DNA of 64,000 nucleotides from Chimonanthus salicifolius (lineage: Eukaryota; Streptophyta; Magnoliopsida; Laurales; Calycanthaceae), in contig CM023539.1 in NCBI GenBank assembly GCA_013350335.1, positions 30,614,631 to 30,678,630 on the forward strand, in the 5' to 3' direction. The stretch's first letter is position 1; every line of letters begins with the position of its first letter. Shown here piece by piece: positions 45,731 through 58,600 of the stretch. A model generated the notes under the pieces. The model worked only from the letters and a program-made list of their open reading frames with translations, was not told the origin of the DNA and did no database searches. The translations under genes were made by a program, and so were the position numbers.

Positions 45731-46157
45731 GATGTTATGAAGTATTTCTAGATTCTTAATGAGAGATATGGTATATGTTCGAATCCACATGGAAGAGCAT
45801 GTGTGACATTTTGGTGTTGGGCTTTCAGGTAAACTAGGAATCGAACTTACAGACTATGGTTTGACTAGTGAAGTATCCTCCATGTCCACAGTGTGTAGGA
45901 AAGTTTTGTCTAAGGACTCTGGTTTTTAAGTGTTACCTCTGTGACCCCTCCAGTTCCTAGGAACTCACCCAGTCGTGTTATGGTTGGATCTGAGCCTATC
46001 TAATGTTTGTGCCTAGGCTTCCGAGTGAATCAATGGTCAAATCCCACGGACTATGCTTAAGGAGTTAAAGTTTAGACTTACACTGAATTGTGAATGCTTT
46101 GTGTTAGAAAAAAAAAAAACCAAGTAGTGTTCTGGCCCTCGCCTGGCGGGGCATGAT

Positions 46158-48856
46158 ATTACATGTTTTATGTGTTCTTGTGTATGATTAGAGCTTAACA
46201 CCTCGACTCTGAGTCGGATGGCCCGAGAACAACCTGGAAGCGCGTAAAATTTGAGGCGAGGAATGCTACACACCTTGAATGATATTGAGCACTGAAATAT
46301 TACATTTTTACCCCTAATTATTGCACCAGTTAGCTCTCAATTCTGTGTATATTGGTGTATTTAATATAACTTTTTAATTTTGTAGAATAAAAATGGAGAA
46401 TTTAGGAAATCAAGCTAAGTTAGTGGATAATTGCAAGTTTGGTACTTAATTCAGAAGACCTTGAATTTTTATGACTAATTTCACTCTACTTTTAGGGTTT
46501 TCATGTAAATTGGTTAGTGTAGACCAGTTATGAGAGTCTATATTAAATCAATATTTTAGATTTTAAAGTGGTGAAGTTAATTATTCAATTCTGGTAGAGA
46601 AAACCTTTAATTCAAGAGGCAAATGCTGGAATTCAAGATTACTGGGCCATAGATCCACTTCAATTGGGCCAAGCTAAGCTCCACAGGCTATCATTGGGCC
46701 AGGCTACAGGAAATCCATGCGCATATTACAAGATGGGCCAGGCCAATGTGCACTTCAAGTCCAACAAAGGCCCAAGTCCTCAAGCTCAAGCCCAAGTTCG
46801 TCTAAAATCCAAGTCCATAACCTAGTCACACGCCCAAACCTTGTTCATTTCCTTATCAATCCACACCATCCAATCTCCTCTCGAATGCAATCTTAACCAC
46901 TCATCTTCATCTCTTAATCCTAACAATTCATCTCATGCATCAAAATTAGGTTAAAACCTAGAGCCACCTATCCAATCCAACCCATATATTCATGACATCA
47001 AATCTGGGCCATCCAACATATCCATCACCTAGATCAACTTTAGGACCATAACCATCCATACATCATTTCATCATCCATCCATTTAGATCAACCATCACTC
47101 ATTAAAGTCATTAGATTTAGGACATTTCATCACAACCCTCCATTTCATGCGTACATTTTAGGTAAAACTTAGAGCCTCCATGCTAATCCATTGTATACAT
47201 ATATCACGTTAGATCTAGGCCATTCATTATATCATCCATCTATCTCCACCTTTAAATCATAACTTTCCATTAGATATCATGTCATTCATATATAATTAAT
47301 TTTACCCAATCAACCCTAGGGCCATTAGATCTAAACTTAAAGTAATCTAAGCCCTTCATTCAATAAAAAGCCTTTATCTAGAATTGCTTGCACCCAAAGC
47401 AACCCAATCCTATCCCATGTGCCCATGCCTTGTCACCTCCACATCATCACCCTATCTCTCCACACTCCACACTATTTTGCACAATCCCAATACACTTCAT
47501 GTGCATATCACATGTAACTCTATGTCATGTCATCCAAGCCATCTCATCCATTCATGCATCTCATCTCTTAATCCCAATCGTTCATGCATTGCACAAAACC
47601 ATAACACACATGTGCAAAATTCGCCATGATCAATCTAGATCCTATTTTCTCTCATTCCCTTCTTGCACTCCAAGTTAACTTAGCCTCCAAGCTAGCTTGG
47701 ATCCCAAGACACCTAAATTCGTGTATATCCTAGTGTAACCCTAATCTTATCTATATTTAAATGCCATCCATCCAAATTCCATGAGATCTAATCCAAGTCA
47801 TTCACCAATCAATCAAACTCAGATTAAATCTCAGCTGCCCATTCCAACCTTAAGCCTATAAATAAAGCACTAAGCACAACACAAAATTTGAATTTGACCT
47901 GGAGCTTAAGAGGACCTAAGGTTGAGGAGAAAAGATAAAGAGACAAGAAGACAGGAGATCCCACACGATCTTAGAAGTGTGAGTTGTAAATTTACGTCTC
48001 TATTTTGTTTATCTTGTTCTCAATTTACTTATGGTTGTACTTGAATTTTTCCATTAAATTAATAATAGACATTTCCTTTTAGAATCCTGGAAAGTCCGAT
48101 TATTCAGATTTCTTTTTTACTCTCTTTTGATTTTAAATTTATATTCTTTGTTTAATTAAAAGATTTAGGAACTAAACTTTAATTAGATTAAAGATTATGA
48201 ATTTTTAATTAAATGGGCATGAATTGATTTTTTAATTCTAAACGTTGAATTTCAGATCTAGGTTTCTTATTTGTTTATTTATTTTGGACGATGAGAGAAA
48301 AAGTCCATAGCCACCTTTAAAATTATGCATTTATTTATTTTGTTTGTCAATTTATTTCCTATTTTAGTTATATTATTTCCTTTATATGTTTGTAGTATAA
48401 AAAATGTTCAATATATGTTTTTGTTATGAATCTTGTATATTTAATTTTTAATTCTTTAATTCTTTATATTCAAACTCTCTCTCTAGATTCTTTAACTTGG
48501 GTTGGAGTTGTGATATTTTGATCTTAAAACATGTGATTTTAAATTAAGATGAGACTACCATTATTGATGTTTCACCAATTTAATAACAAAGAAGAAGGAT
48601 TTGATTCTTCACTAGTTAAATTTATAAGTTAGATAATAATGGTGATAATTTTAATTTTCTAAGATCTAAATTAAAAAGTGTAATTCCATGAATTTGATTT
48701 CTTAAGACTACATCTTTTTGAAGGTACCAATTTAATTTTAAACATATATTTTGTGTATTTGCTTTCGGTTGGACCTCGCACTCATACTGTTATACTATAC
48801 ATGGTTCGTGCGCTTGCGAGATTATAAATATAAAATTTGCACATCAACAAATGACT
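46158..48856. other. Repeat-like DNA, possible Gypsy (Athila/Tat-like) LTR end
   Basis: No gene. From 46640 a GGGCC-rich stretch is followed by about 1 kb of pyrimidine-rich CATCCATC-like sequence (46800-47860). A TATAAATA box lies at about 47859, followed by AT-rich DNA. Near 48770-48856 is GGACCTCGCAC, then CGTGCGCTTGCGAG and GCACATCAACA. That last pattern resembles LTR ends of Athila/Tat Gypsy elements, but no TGGCGCC-type primer context follows, so the assignment is weak. Frames at 47384-47678 are low-complexity artefacts. Confidence 0.35.
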
Positions 48857-50316
48857 GGAATGTATTGACATGCATCTATTAGGTCTTCTTGGATTGATAA
48901 TGTATGTTAAAGCATGATGATTCTTGTTTCATGCAATGCTTAGTATGAAGAACTCATGTATCTCCAATAAATTTCCGATGCCTAATATTGTGTGATGCTA
49001 TATTGACTTCTTATGTATTGATTGGTGGTTGTTACCTTGTCCATGGTTGAGAAATTGGTTATGAATATTGGATGGAATGGGTAGAGTGGGGCCAAATGTG
49101 ATATGCCACAATGGGATGAACTTGTATGAGTAGAGTTGCAAGGAATTCTCTGTAGATGCAAAAACAAGTTATGTTTAGGATCTCGAGGCAATAGGAGGGC
49201 CACTCCCTTATATCCACCCGACGTGGGAAAATGAGAATGATTGTATGACCTTACATGGAATTTATGTGCATGCCATTTGTTATGAATTATGTTATTTGTG
49301 TAACTCCATGCCTATTTATAATGTTTCCATCATTCGATGTGCATTACCCACACATGTTGGGCCTGTGGCTAGTCAACCTTGAGAAAGGTAAGTGGACGTA
49401 TGAGTAGGACATGGTGATCTAGAGACACTACGATTGGGTGTGCACATAGGGGTAGAGTTGGCACACGGATGTGATACCTCCCCACTAGAATCCCCTAGTG
49501 TAGATGATCACTCTATGATGGAGGTTGGAGTGACAATAAAGCCATTGGGGCTTTGATAGGACCATATGGGAATGTTGGCAATGGCTCCAGTGACTAGGTC
49601 ACCTAGGTAGCATTGAGCAATATGTCCCTCGCATGTGATAGCATGGAGCTGATGTCACGCACGAGTGCACATGCACACCGGGCGTGTAGGACATGCATGG
49701 CTAAGTTAGCCCGATAGGTCTTAGTCCGATCACCTCGGGGCAGGATTCTCATCACCATGTTTTGGTGAGGGAAGCGCAGGACGAGATCTCCCAATGCACA
49801 CAATACGTGCCAAGCTTGCTGGGTAAGATGTTGGTCCCTAGGCTTGCTAGGGGTCAAGATAATATGGCTTCCATGTTATGTATTGGTTACGTATCAAGAC
49901 TAGGACCCACACTAGCATGACTTATTGGCATAGCATATTTGCATAGCACTATTATATTCTATTTCATACATCTCCATGTGGGTGTGTGAGTGTATGGCAT
50001 GCATTTATTTCCTCATTGGGCTTGCATGTGTTGATCCTTGCAATTTCGGTAATATTGCACCGGCTGGGTCCGTGAAACATCATGGACGAGCATAGACTAC
50101 ATTGGAGCTTTCCTCGCATTGACACTAGGACATCCCAATATTTTGTATTTTGATGTGACATGGTCGTGTATTGATGTACTTGTCATATTTTAATCCATGC
50201 CTATTTGTAGCTTGTGGACTACATAATTGTGCTAAACTCTTGAGGGACACTATGTTAAGACTCTTTGAGGATGTTTGAAGGATGATGTTTGAATATGTGC
50301 CTGGATTGTTGAATGT
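48857..50316. other. Unassigned repeat-like DNA
   Basis: No coding motif was found; the 84-codon minus-strand frame at 49603-49857 has no recognised domain. The moderately GC-rich part at 49350-49860 looks like LTR or satellite-derived sequence, but no ends or repeats within the window define it. It is interrupted at 50317 by the family-E solo LTR. Confidence 0.35.
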
Positions 50317-50504
50317 TGTAACACTCCGAAATCTTAACCCAGTAAATTAACGTAAATCCCCTCTTAAAGTGTGGATTAGGATGTGAAGACCTGGCATTAA
50401 GATTAAAGGAATGGATTGGAAATAAGAATTGGTGTTGAACCAAGTAAGAAAAGAAATGAGAAGAAAGAGACACAAGAAACTGAAGATTTCCCGGAGGACA
50501 TATT

Positions 50505-50960
50505 GAGTAGGTCGATATGTCGACATGTTGTATGTATCGACCTTAGTACATGTATATGAAAACAAACCCCAAAGCCTGAAATTTTACGCGACACATATCG
50601 CATTCTGTCGATGCATACAAGTCTCGAAAAATACAATATATAGACCCATGAACATGTATCGGGAAATGTCCCGTGGCTCAAGTTTGAGATCTAACAGCTG
50701 TAGTTGTCCCATCACCCACCTACCACAGTCCTGGAAGACCAATACATGGCCTCCATGTGTTTGGTGTGCTGACTGGAGAAAAGAAAGAGACTCCAGATTT
50801 ATATATATTGACATATGTCGATGTATTGAGAAGTGTACATATCGAGTTGGTCAACATGTGTGATAGAGAACCCGAAGCCTACATTTTCAAACGATACATA
50901 TCGTCGATACATATGATTCTCTAGAAAATGAACCTATAGACTTTGTCGATGTATCGAGCG
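50505..50960. repeat. TCGATATGTCGAC motif cluster 1 in family-E LTR
   Basis: Many variants of GTCGATATGTCGAC, TGTATCGACC, ACATATCGTCGATACATAT and GTCGATGTATCGAG in both orientations, often forming local palindromes, upstream of the GA-rich tract. Confidence 0.65.
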
Positions 50961-51579
50961 TGTCCAGTATCTTGAGTTTGAAACACGCAGCTGTCGTTTC
51001 TTATCCCATCATTCACCTACCACCGGCCATGCTAGCCAATGGAAACCCGCCATGTGTAAAGCACGTTGACTAGAGGGAAGGGGAGGTGACCAGAGAGAGG
51101 AAAAGATCTGATGCTCATCCCCTCTCCCCATTTTCCATCTTCTAGAGCAAACTGAAGGAGAGAAGAAGAAAAGAGAGAAAAGAGAAATGAGAGAAGAGAA
51201 GAGAGAAAAAAAAGAAGATAGAGGGGGAGAACATCTCTCAATCGGTGGTACACCACATCTCCTCCACCCATCTTACGTCAGTGGACCTCAGGGAGGAGAA
51301 AGAAACAAAGAAAGAGGAAGAAATCGAGTAAAGAAAGCAAGGGTCGAGCAAGGAAGAAAGAAAGAGGAAAACACCAAGCTTAAGTTCAATGCCCTGTTGG
51401 TCATCGAAATCCGCAATCCCAAGGTATGTGATGTCTATGATGTTTACAATGATTTAGAGCAAGATAATCACACTAGAATGTGTCATAGGACCTTTAAATG
51501 AGAATGTGAGAGGATAAAACAAAGTAGAGAAACATGCAACCCAAAACAAAGGAGTTGCAGAAATCTCAGGAGTACATTT

Positions 51580-52020
51580 CAACTTTTGTCGATATGTATT
51601 CCAAGAAACGAAAATGAAAGAGGAAGGAGGAAAAAAGAATCAGATCGGTCGATGTATACAGATTTTCTATCTCAGGATCTATCGACTGAAGTCGATGTAT
51701 ATCCTGGTGTATGTATCGACCTGTGTTGATATATACACCAGAGAAAATATCAGTCTTGTAAAGATTTCTGAGAAACAGACTGATTGATGGGTAGATCTCT
51801 TCTAGGGGACACATCAATGGTTTCGATGTGTCTCTCTAATGAACAAATCTAAGAAATGTAAGAGGAAGTTTTAATTGAAAATCCTGTGAAAGTATTAAGA
51901 CAAACACTATGTATAAACCCTAGAAGAAAAGGGAAGAAAATAGGTACCTGAGCAGAAGTCAGTCGATGTGTCGGTTTGATGTTTCAGGAAACATTGATTT
52001 TGGTTGATGTGTCGAGCAGA
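51580..52020. repeat. TCGATGTGTCGA motif cluster 2 in family-E LTR
   Basis: A second group of TTGTCGATATGTA, GGTCGATGTATAC, ATCTATCGACTGAAGTCGATG and GTCGATGTGTCGG words downstream of the GA-rich tract. Confidence 0.6.
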
Positions 52021-53070
52021 TAAATGATCAATTTTGTGGAGTTGGTTTAAAAGGAACCCAAACGTTTTATGGAATCACCTTGTCTATGTTAGCCTTCACC
52101 TAAGGGACCTATAACACTTAATGAGACCTTAAATGTGGAGAAATGAAATATGTAAGAATTAGAGGATTAGATTAATTAGTAGAAAGAAAATCTAATAATG
52201 TGTGTTATGTTTACTATGCATGAACAATGAACGAAGGGTCGAAGTGTGAACTCGGGAGCGAACAAGCTAGTTCGTGGATTACCTTCATTCATTGTTCGGC
52301 TAGGATCAGGTAGGTTTTCCTACTTCGTTGAAATGCAATTGGGTGTGGACTTATTATTTCATTAAGAAATGATGAATTGATTTTCAATTGAAAATTATGT
52401 ATTTTGGTTTAGAAATTATGGCATTATGAGAATCAAAAGGTGTGATTATAAAAGTATTGCTTTGACTGATTTTGAATCATATGAAAATGAGAACTTGTGA
52501 TATTTTGGAATATTATGTATAAAATCTCTATATGGGTATGATGAATAAAGTTGATGTGTTTAGAAGGTATACGGTATTTATGATGGATGAAAAGAGTGTT
52601 CGTAAGATCAAAAGAATAAATTGATAACACATAGCATGAATCATGGACATCAAATGCATTCATATTCCTCATGCATGAAGCATGGGATGGAAAAGGCATG
52701 ACATGAGAATAAATGGACCTTAGGGTCCAGGTTATATTTATGGGGTTGAGTGGACGAACCAAAGTACCGAATGTCCGAACGGACTTTGGGGTCGTATTAT
52801 GATTTGACGAATCAAAGTGCTGAATTGACCCGGGTAGACTTTTATGTCGTACGCACACGTGGTTGATTTAAAGAAATGATGTTACACCGGTCGGACGGTG
52901 TTGTAATAATGTATATTAAGACTCCCCCAAGAAAATGTTAAATGTGAAATGTGTATACGGGATGGGAAATACCCCATAGTTTCAAATGAGATATTGAGGT
53001 ACCTTGCATGGGGCATGATAAGGGTATGCATATATCATGGCACCCATGGCGTGACATGTTACATATTAAT

Positions 53071-53813
53071 AATCATTCATATGAACTAAATAGGTATTTG
53101 AGTAATGAAAAGAGTATGGCTTTGTGAAAGGTTTTAAGAATGAGTTTATGAGAGGCATTTTCGTAATAAAACGATTAAGGCTTTGCCTTGAGTTTTCTAT
53201 CTGGATTTATAAATACATCTTGAGAAATGTATTATGATACATGGTTGACATGTAGTATTTTGAAAGGATAAGTGAATATGTTTTCTTTATAAGTATCATG
53301 TTGAGCATACTTTTGAGAATGAAAATACGAGATGAATTAGGTAGGAGTACCTTGTAAAAAAGTATGTACGTATGCTTTCAATTATGATATCTCTAAAATT
53401 AGTCAAATCTGTGATTTGTAATATCAGTAAATAGTCTGAGAAAAATCATTCATATGAACTAAATAGGTATTCGAGTAATGAAAAGAGTATGGCTTTGTGA
53501 AAGGTTTTAAGAATGAGTTTATGATGAGGCATTTTCATAATAAAACGATTAAGGCTTTGCCTTGAGTTTTCTATCTAGATTTATAAAACATCTTGAGAAA
53601 TGTATTATGATACATAGTTGACATGTAGTATTTTGAAAGGATAAGTGAATATGTTTTCTTTATAAGTATCATTTTGACTATACCTTTGAGAACGAAAGTA
53701 CGAGATGAATTAGGTAGGAGTACCTTCTAAAGAAGTATGTACGTATGCTTTCAATTATGATATCTCTAAAATGAGTCAAATCTGAGATTTGTAATATAAG
53801 TAGTCTGAGAAAA
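53071..53813 (+). repeat. 373-bp direct tandem duplication
   Basis: The block starting AATCATTCATATGAACTAAA at 53071 is repeated at 53444 with few differences, including GTAGGAGTACCTT and AGTCTGAGAAAA at the ends. Only one of the two copies ends in the family-E LTR sequence, so this is a local duplication inside the LTR. Confidence 0.85.
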
Positions 53814-54398
53814 GTACCATGTATATGTAGTGTCTAGATATGACACACCGTAGGCATACTATGTGATCGAAATTCCTACTAGGCAAGTTGACCAAGCCCA
53901 TAAATTCCCCCACAAATTTTATATGCAGGTTTTGGGAAGATGTAGATGATATTGAACCAAGCAATGGCCAAGCGTGGATGAGATGTGGATTAAGAACAAA
54001 GTCTAGCGGACTTGGAACTATTTTGATGTTGTGAGAGATATGAGATCAATGTACTTTTGTACAAGAACGTTGTAATTTTGGGGAAATGTAATTTTATGAT
54101 TTTGGAATTATTGTAATTGAATTTTATTTGTATTTGACTCATTGTATAATCTATCTTATGGGGAATTCCTTATTTTGCTATGAAATGTGATTGGCCATTC
54201 ATGAAACGTATAAATTGTTTAAATTCCGCAGGATTATCAGGGTGTGTGCAAATGTTATCATGCACACTCTAGTTGGGCCAGTCAAGCGTCGGGTCTTTGG
54301 ACTCGGACTTGGTTCGTATCGTGACGCTCACCTCCCTCTCCACTGTTTAACCATATAATCATATTATGATGATGGTGGTTAGAGGGAGGGACGTTACA

Positions 54399-54573
54399 AA
54401 TATTGAATGTGCAAGTATATTTGGAGACCAAGAATAGTCTGAACGTCCCATATTTAGGGGAAACTCTACTGAAATTTCGGTAAAAATCCCAAATCTCCAA
54501 AAATGTTTAAGGACCGTAAAAGAGGCTTTGCACGTGTGTTTCTCACTAGCTCTATTTGGCTTGTGCAATACAG
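54399..54573. other. Short unassigned flank between solo LTR and LINE tail
   Basis: About 175 bp with no recognised feature. Confidence 0.4.
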
Positions 54574-55627
54574 TTTTTTTTTTTTTTTTAAAATAAAATT
54601 ATCCTCTTAGTCGCGTGCCCGACGGGTCAAGGCGCAACAGGATGAGTTATGCTTTAGTTGCTTATTCCATATGCTCTTGCCCCTCAAGTATTTATGGTAC
54701 ACCCATTGGACCCATAAATTATCACTTTTCATAACAATGGCCCTAAACTGCTTCACAAGACATGCCTTATTTATTGTTCGAATAGAATGAAGACCCAACC
54801 CACACAAAGATTTTGTAAAAGGGTTAAATTAGGCCAAGAAACAGTGCGGAGCTTCTTTTTCACGATAGGTTGCTAGAGAAAATTCGTCATTAGCTTCTCA
54901 ATTTCATTAGTATAGGCCTTCGGAAGCATAAAAGCATTAGCCCAATAGATATAGTATATCTGAGTAATTCCAACATACCATCAAATGATAGGCTATTCTC
55001 CACCAACTGCCAAGCTTACGACAAATTTTCGTCAACAAAACATCACAATTAGATAGCTGAAGCCTGGCAAAAAACAGCGGCAAGCCAAGGTATCTAATTG
55101 GAAGGTTGGCCTCACTCATGCCTAGGATTTGCAAAATTTCATCTCTGTTACTAACAGAGACCAAGAAGAAAACTTGGCTTTTGTTCAGATTGAAAGCAAG
55201 GCTAGAGTATGAGTTGAAGTCTTCCAGAAGATGCTTCAGATAAAAGGCAGATTGGGTGTCCGCAGCACAAAACAACCCAAGGTTATCAACGAATAGGAGG
55301 TGCGATATAGTGCAGCTGCCAATCTTGACTGGACAAGAGATTTTCCCATCGGTAACATCTCTTATAAGAGCCGCGAAGAAGGATTCCATGATCAGCGCAA
55401 AGAGAAAATGAGAGATAGGATCTCCCTACCTTAGGCCTTCTGAATTCTGGAAGTAACCATTGGGCATGACAAGAACAGAGAAGGAGGGGAACTCAATACA
55501 AACTTTAATCCAGCTGATTTACTTAGGATCGAAGTTCATCTGCTCCAAGATTTGAAAAGGACACACCCACCTAACGCTGTTAAAGACTTTGCTTAGATCA
55601 ATTTTTAAGCACGTACAACAGGCCCTC
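54574..55627 (-). pseudogene. L1-like LINE reverse transcriptase, C-terminal half
   Basis: Minus strand, with a poly-A tail (T16 on the plus strand, 54574-54589) marking its 3' end. RT blocks in order: KIDLSKVFNSVRW (about 55600-55560), GLRxGDPISHFLF (about 55440-55400), SHLLFVDNLGLF (about 55300-55265), LPIRYLGLPLF (about 55110-55075). The C-terminal LINE region follows, with AFMLPKAYTNEI and NLWVQWVYHKYLRGKSIW (54930-54670). The catalytic F/YADD box reads FVDN, so the second Asp is lost, and stops interrupt the frame. It continues at 62067-62418 across the inserted family-D LTR. The downstream zinc-knuckle end is missing. Confidence 0.85.
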
Positions 55628-58600
55628 TGTAACACCCCGCCCTTCCTACCTAGATTAATGTGATAATAAATGAATATTTATGTGGAGAGAGAGAGAGAGA
55701 GAGCGTCGCAACGCAAGACAAGTCTGAGTCCGAAAATCAGACCCTTGACTAGTCCAACCTAGCACATATGTGGATTTAAAGTCAACGATAACATTGGAAC
55801 GTGCTAACATAATACAGTGGAAATTTAAACATTTGTATGTACGATAAGAGATCACATCTCAAGCAAAATTAAGGATTCCCCAACATAAGTCAAATACAAA
55901 AAGTAATGTCCAAAACTAGGAGTTAAATCAAAATATTACATTTCCATAATCATACTCCTACGAATTACATTATCCACAAAATTTTGAGGATGCTATTCTA
56001 ATCATAATTTCTTCTTTTGCATCCATCCTGCTCATACTTGGCTACCACTTGGTCCAACCTCGCCTTCATTACCTTGATCTGCATTTGCATCTAAAGGGAG
56101 AAAATTATGGGTTTAGTCAACGCACTCAGTAGGAATTTTGATCATAGGGGTGCACAAAGATTATTATATCAAAATAGCATATACTTGCATTTACATAGTT
56201 AGAAATTTCCATGATACACAATAAAAAAAATCTCAAAGCATTTTCATATCATACTGAAATAACACATTCATTTCATTATTATCACATTGTATAAACCTCA
56301 TGGTCAAATCATAATCAATGCTTATTGTTATGTAATATGCCATGGGTGTCATGAAGAATGTATGCCCTTTCTATGCCCCATGCTCAACTATAATCTTCTC
56401 ATATTAATGGTTTGTATCTTGGCGAATTATGTCCGCAGCATTTTTGGCGGCAACTAAGGGTGTTGCTTCCTTTTCACAAGTTTAACAACTGAGACTATCG
56501 GTGGAGTGTGGTCTCCTCCTTCTTCACAGGGTTTCGGGACTGGTCACGTAGGAGCTTTTCTGGGCTAATTCAATGACGTACTTACATAACAATGGACGCG
56601 GCCAACTATAATATTTGTATCAAGTATATCAAATGTCCACGAGACCAAAGAAGTCCGGACAGCTCAGTTTTGGCTCGGCCAATACAATTCCCATCCCATG
56701 CCATGTGCATGAGGTATATGAATGCACAATGCCGATAAAACCATTTGTCATATAATCTAATATCTTTCCAGAATATAACAAGATATCATATATTCAAAAC
56801 ATCTAAAATATGTCATGTTGGAAATAAACATCATTTCACAAATGAACCATATAGGTATAGTGGAAAACAATTTATTACTTTCATAGTAATAACAATATAC
56901 CTAAATCGTAATCTAGTGCTTCAATGAAGTAGGGAAACCTACCTAATCGAAGGTGATCAGTGGAGTAGAAAGGGTTTCAAAGCGGCACAAACGACGTCAG
57001 GGTTAATCTTGGATCTCCGTTCGTTTTCGTATATGCCAAGAATAATAATTATAACACTGAGTTAGGGTCTTAGAATTCTTAAACTTCCCTCACACATCCT
57101 AAGATCATTTTGGGTGTGTTTTGTTCTAACCAAGGGTAAAATGTTCATTTTACCCATAATACTCCATTTAAACATAATTCATAAAACTCCAAATTATTCT
57201 TTAGCGAATCAAAACTTAGGAACCAAATACTCATTATTAGAAAATAAAATTTCAGATCTAGTGAAGATGCCCAAAACTAGCCTTTCTAGTTTTGAAATAC
57301 AAACTATGCACTGTTCTTGTAAAAATCATTTAGGTTCTTTTCGATATTGGAATAGCTCGAGTAAATACTTGTTGGAAATCTGTTTGACAATAGAATACAC
57401 AAAATATATTAAAAAATATCTAGAAAATCATTTTGAAATGGCTATAGGTCAATTTTCGGGACTGATATGTAAAAATAGTTTTTTATCATAGAACTGTCCA
57501 GTTTTTACAAAATTATTTCTGGTACTTTCCGATGTCCGAAAATTATGAATAAATACTTTTTGAAAACCTATTTCATAGTAGAAGGTTTGAAAAATAGTTA
57601 AAAATTTCCAGAAAATCATTTTGAGATGTTTACAGGTCCATTTTTGGAACTGATTTACAGAAACAATTTTACCAAACAGTTTTACCATGAATCATTTTTC
57701 TAAAGTTCATCATAAGATATCATTTTATTAAACCCTTTTTCTTACAAAAACCAGTAAATTAAAGACATTCAAATATTCTAATAGAGTTATAAAAACACTC
57801 TAGTAGAAAATATCTAAATATCAACGCATTTTAAGTAGAGCTTCTCATGTAAGTTTCCATTTTATGAAAATACCTACTACTTTCCATTATCACTTCATTA
57901 CACTCCCTTTCTTAGATTCTCTCTATAGTTTCTTTGATGCAAGAACTTAGATGAAGGGATGAAACATTTTAATATCTAAGTCAAATAATCAAGAGGGTTA
58001 GGGAACCTATTTGTTCAAGTTCTAATCAAGTCTTCAAGTCTTACCTTCCTTTTTCCAAGCTTTAAGCTTCAAGAGAGATTTGCACCAAAGAGAGGAAGAG
58101 GAAAAGAAATTTCCTGCTCTTTCTTTCTTTCTTGCTTCAAGTTTTTAGAGAGGAATACGGAGGAAGATGAGGATAGAATAAGAGAATGGAGGAAAAGAAG
58201 TAGAGATGCAGCCCTAACCTTTTGTCCTCTCCTTTTTACTTTTTCCTCTACCTCATCCTCCTTTTGCTTTTTAGTCAAAAACAAAAGTTAAAGGCGGTGA
58301 GTGGAGAGCACTTATTGGTCCAAGCTGAATGAGGGGTGGTGTAATACCCTGACCTAAATTAAGCATGATTAGTTTAATAAACCCTTCTTAGACCGGTTAA
58401 TCTCGAAGATTACGGTTACGGTTTTGTGAAAAGCTCAGGTGTGGCCCGATCTGAGCTCGAAAGCTCAGTGATCGAGCTTGTCCAGTTGGAGGGGCAAAAT
58501 GGTAATTTACCATTTATTGATATTATTTTATTAATTGTGTCATTAGGTGATTATTATTGGATGATATTATTTTCCTTAATCAAGGATTCCTATTTCTGAT

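Larger units (their letters stand above)
22169..46157 (+). mobile_element. Family-B Gypsy element, split by a family-A insertion
   Basis: The 5' LTR starts at 22169 (TTTAATACCCTGACCC, first bases decayed), is interrupted at 23960, and resumes at about 41156 to end GGGGCGTTACA at 41498. A primer site, a short internal region (41499-44180) and a 3' LTR (44181-46157) follow. ATTAC occurs immediately before the first LTR (22164-22168) and after the last (46158-46162), as expected for a 5-bp target duplication across one element. The two LTRs are similar over long stretches but diverged. The 3' LTR lacks about 355 bp present at 22894-23248. The internal region is only 2.7 kb, too short for a complete pol. 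Confidence 0.75.
44181..46157 (+). mobile_element. 3' LTR of family B
   Basis: Starts TGTAATACCCTGACCC and ends near GGGGCATGAT. Relative to the 5' LTR it lacks about 355 bp after 44905 and has gained a TA microsatellite. The motif cluster is at about 45140-45490. ATTAC follows at 46158-46162. Confidence 0.75.
50317..54398 (+). mobile_element. Family-E solo LTR, about 4.1 kb
   Basis: Begins TGTAACACTCCGAAATC and ends GGAGGGACGTTACA, the general Gypsy LTR form, with no primer site or internal region on either side. Flanks AATGT (50312-50316) and AATAT (54399-54403) match at four of five bases, which fits a solo LTR left by recombination. Inside are two clusters of TCGATGTATCGAC-like words, a GA-rich leader-like tract (51110-51380) followed by a splice-donor-like AAG|GTATGT near 51424, and a 373-bp direct duplication. 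Confidence 0.65.

Noticed and set aside
45529..45732. 67-codon frame ending in alternating Ile-Tyr
   Set aside because: Encoded by the AT microsatellite.
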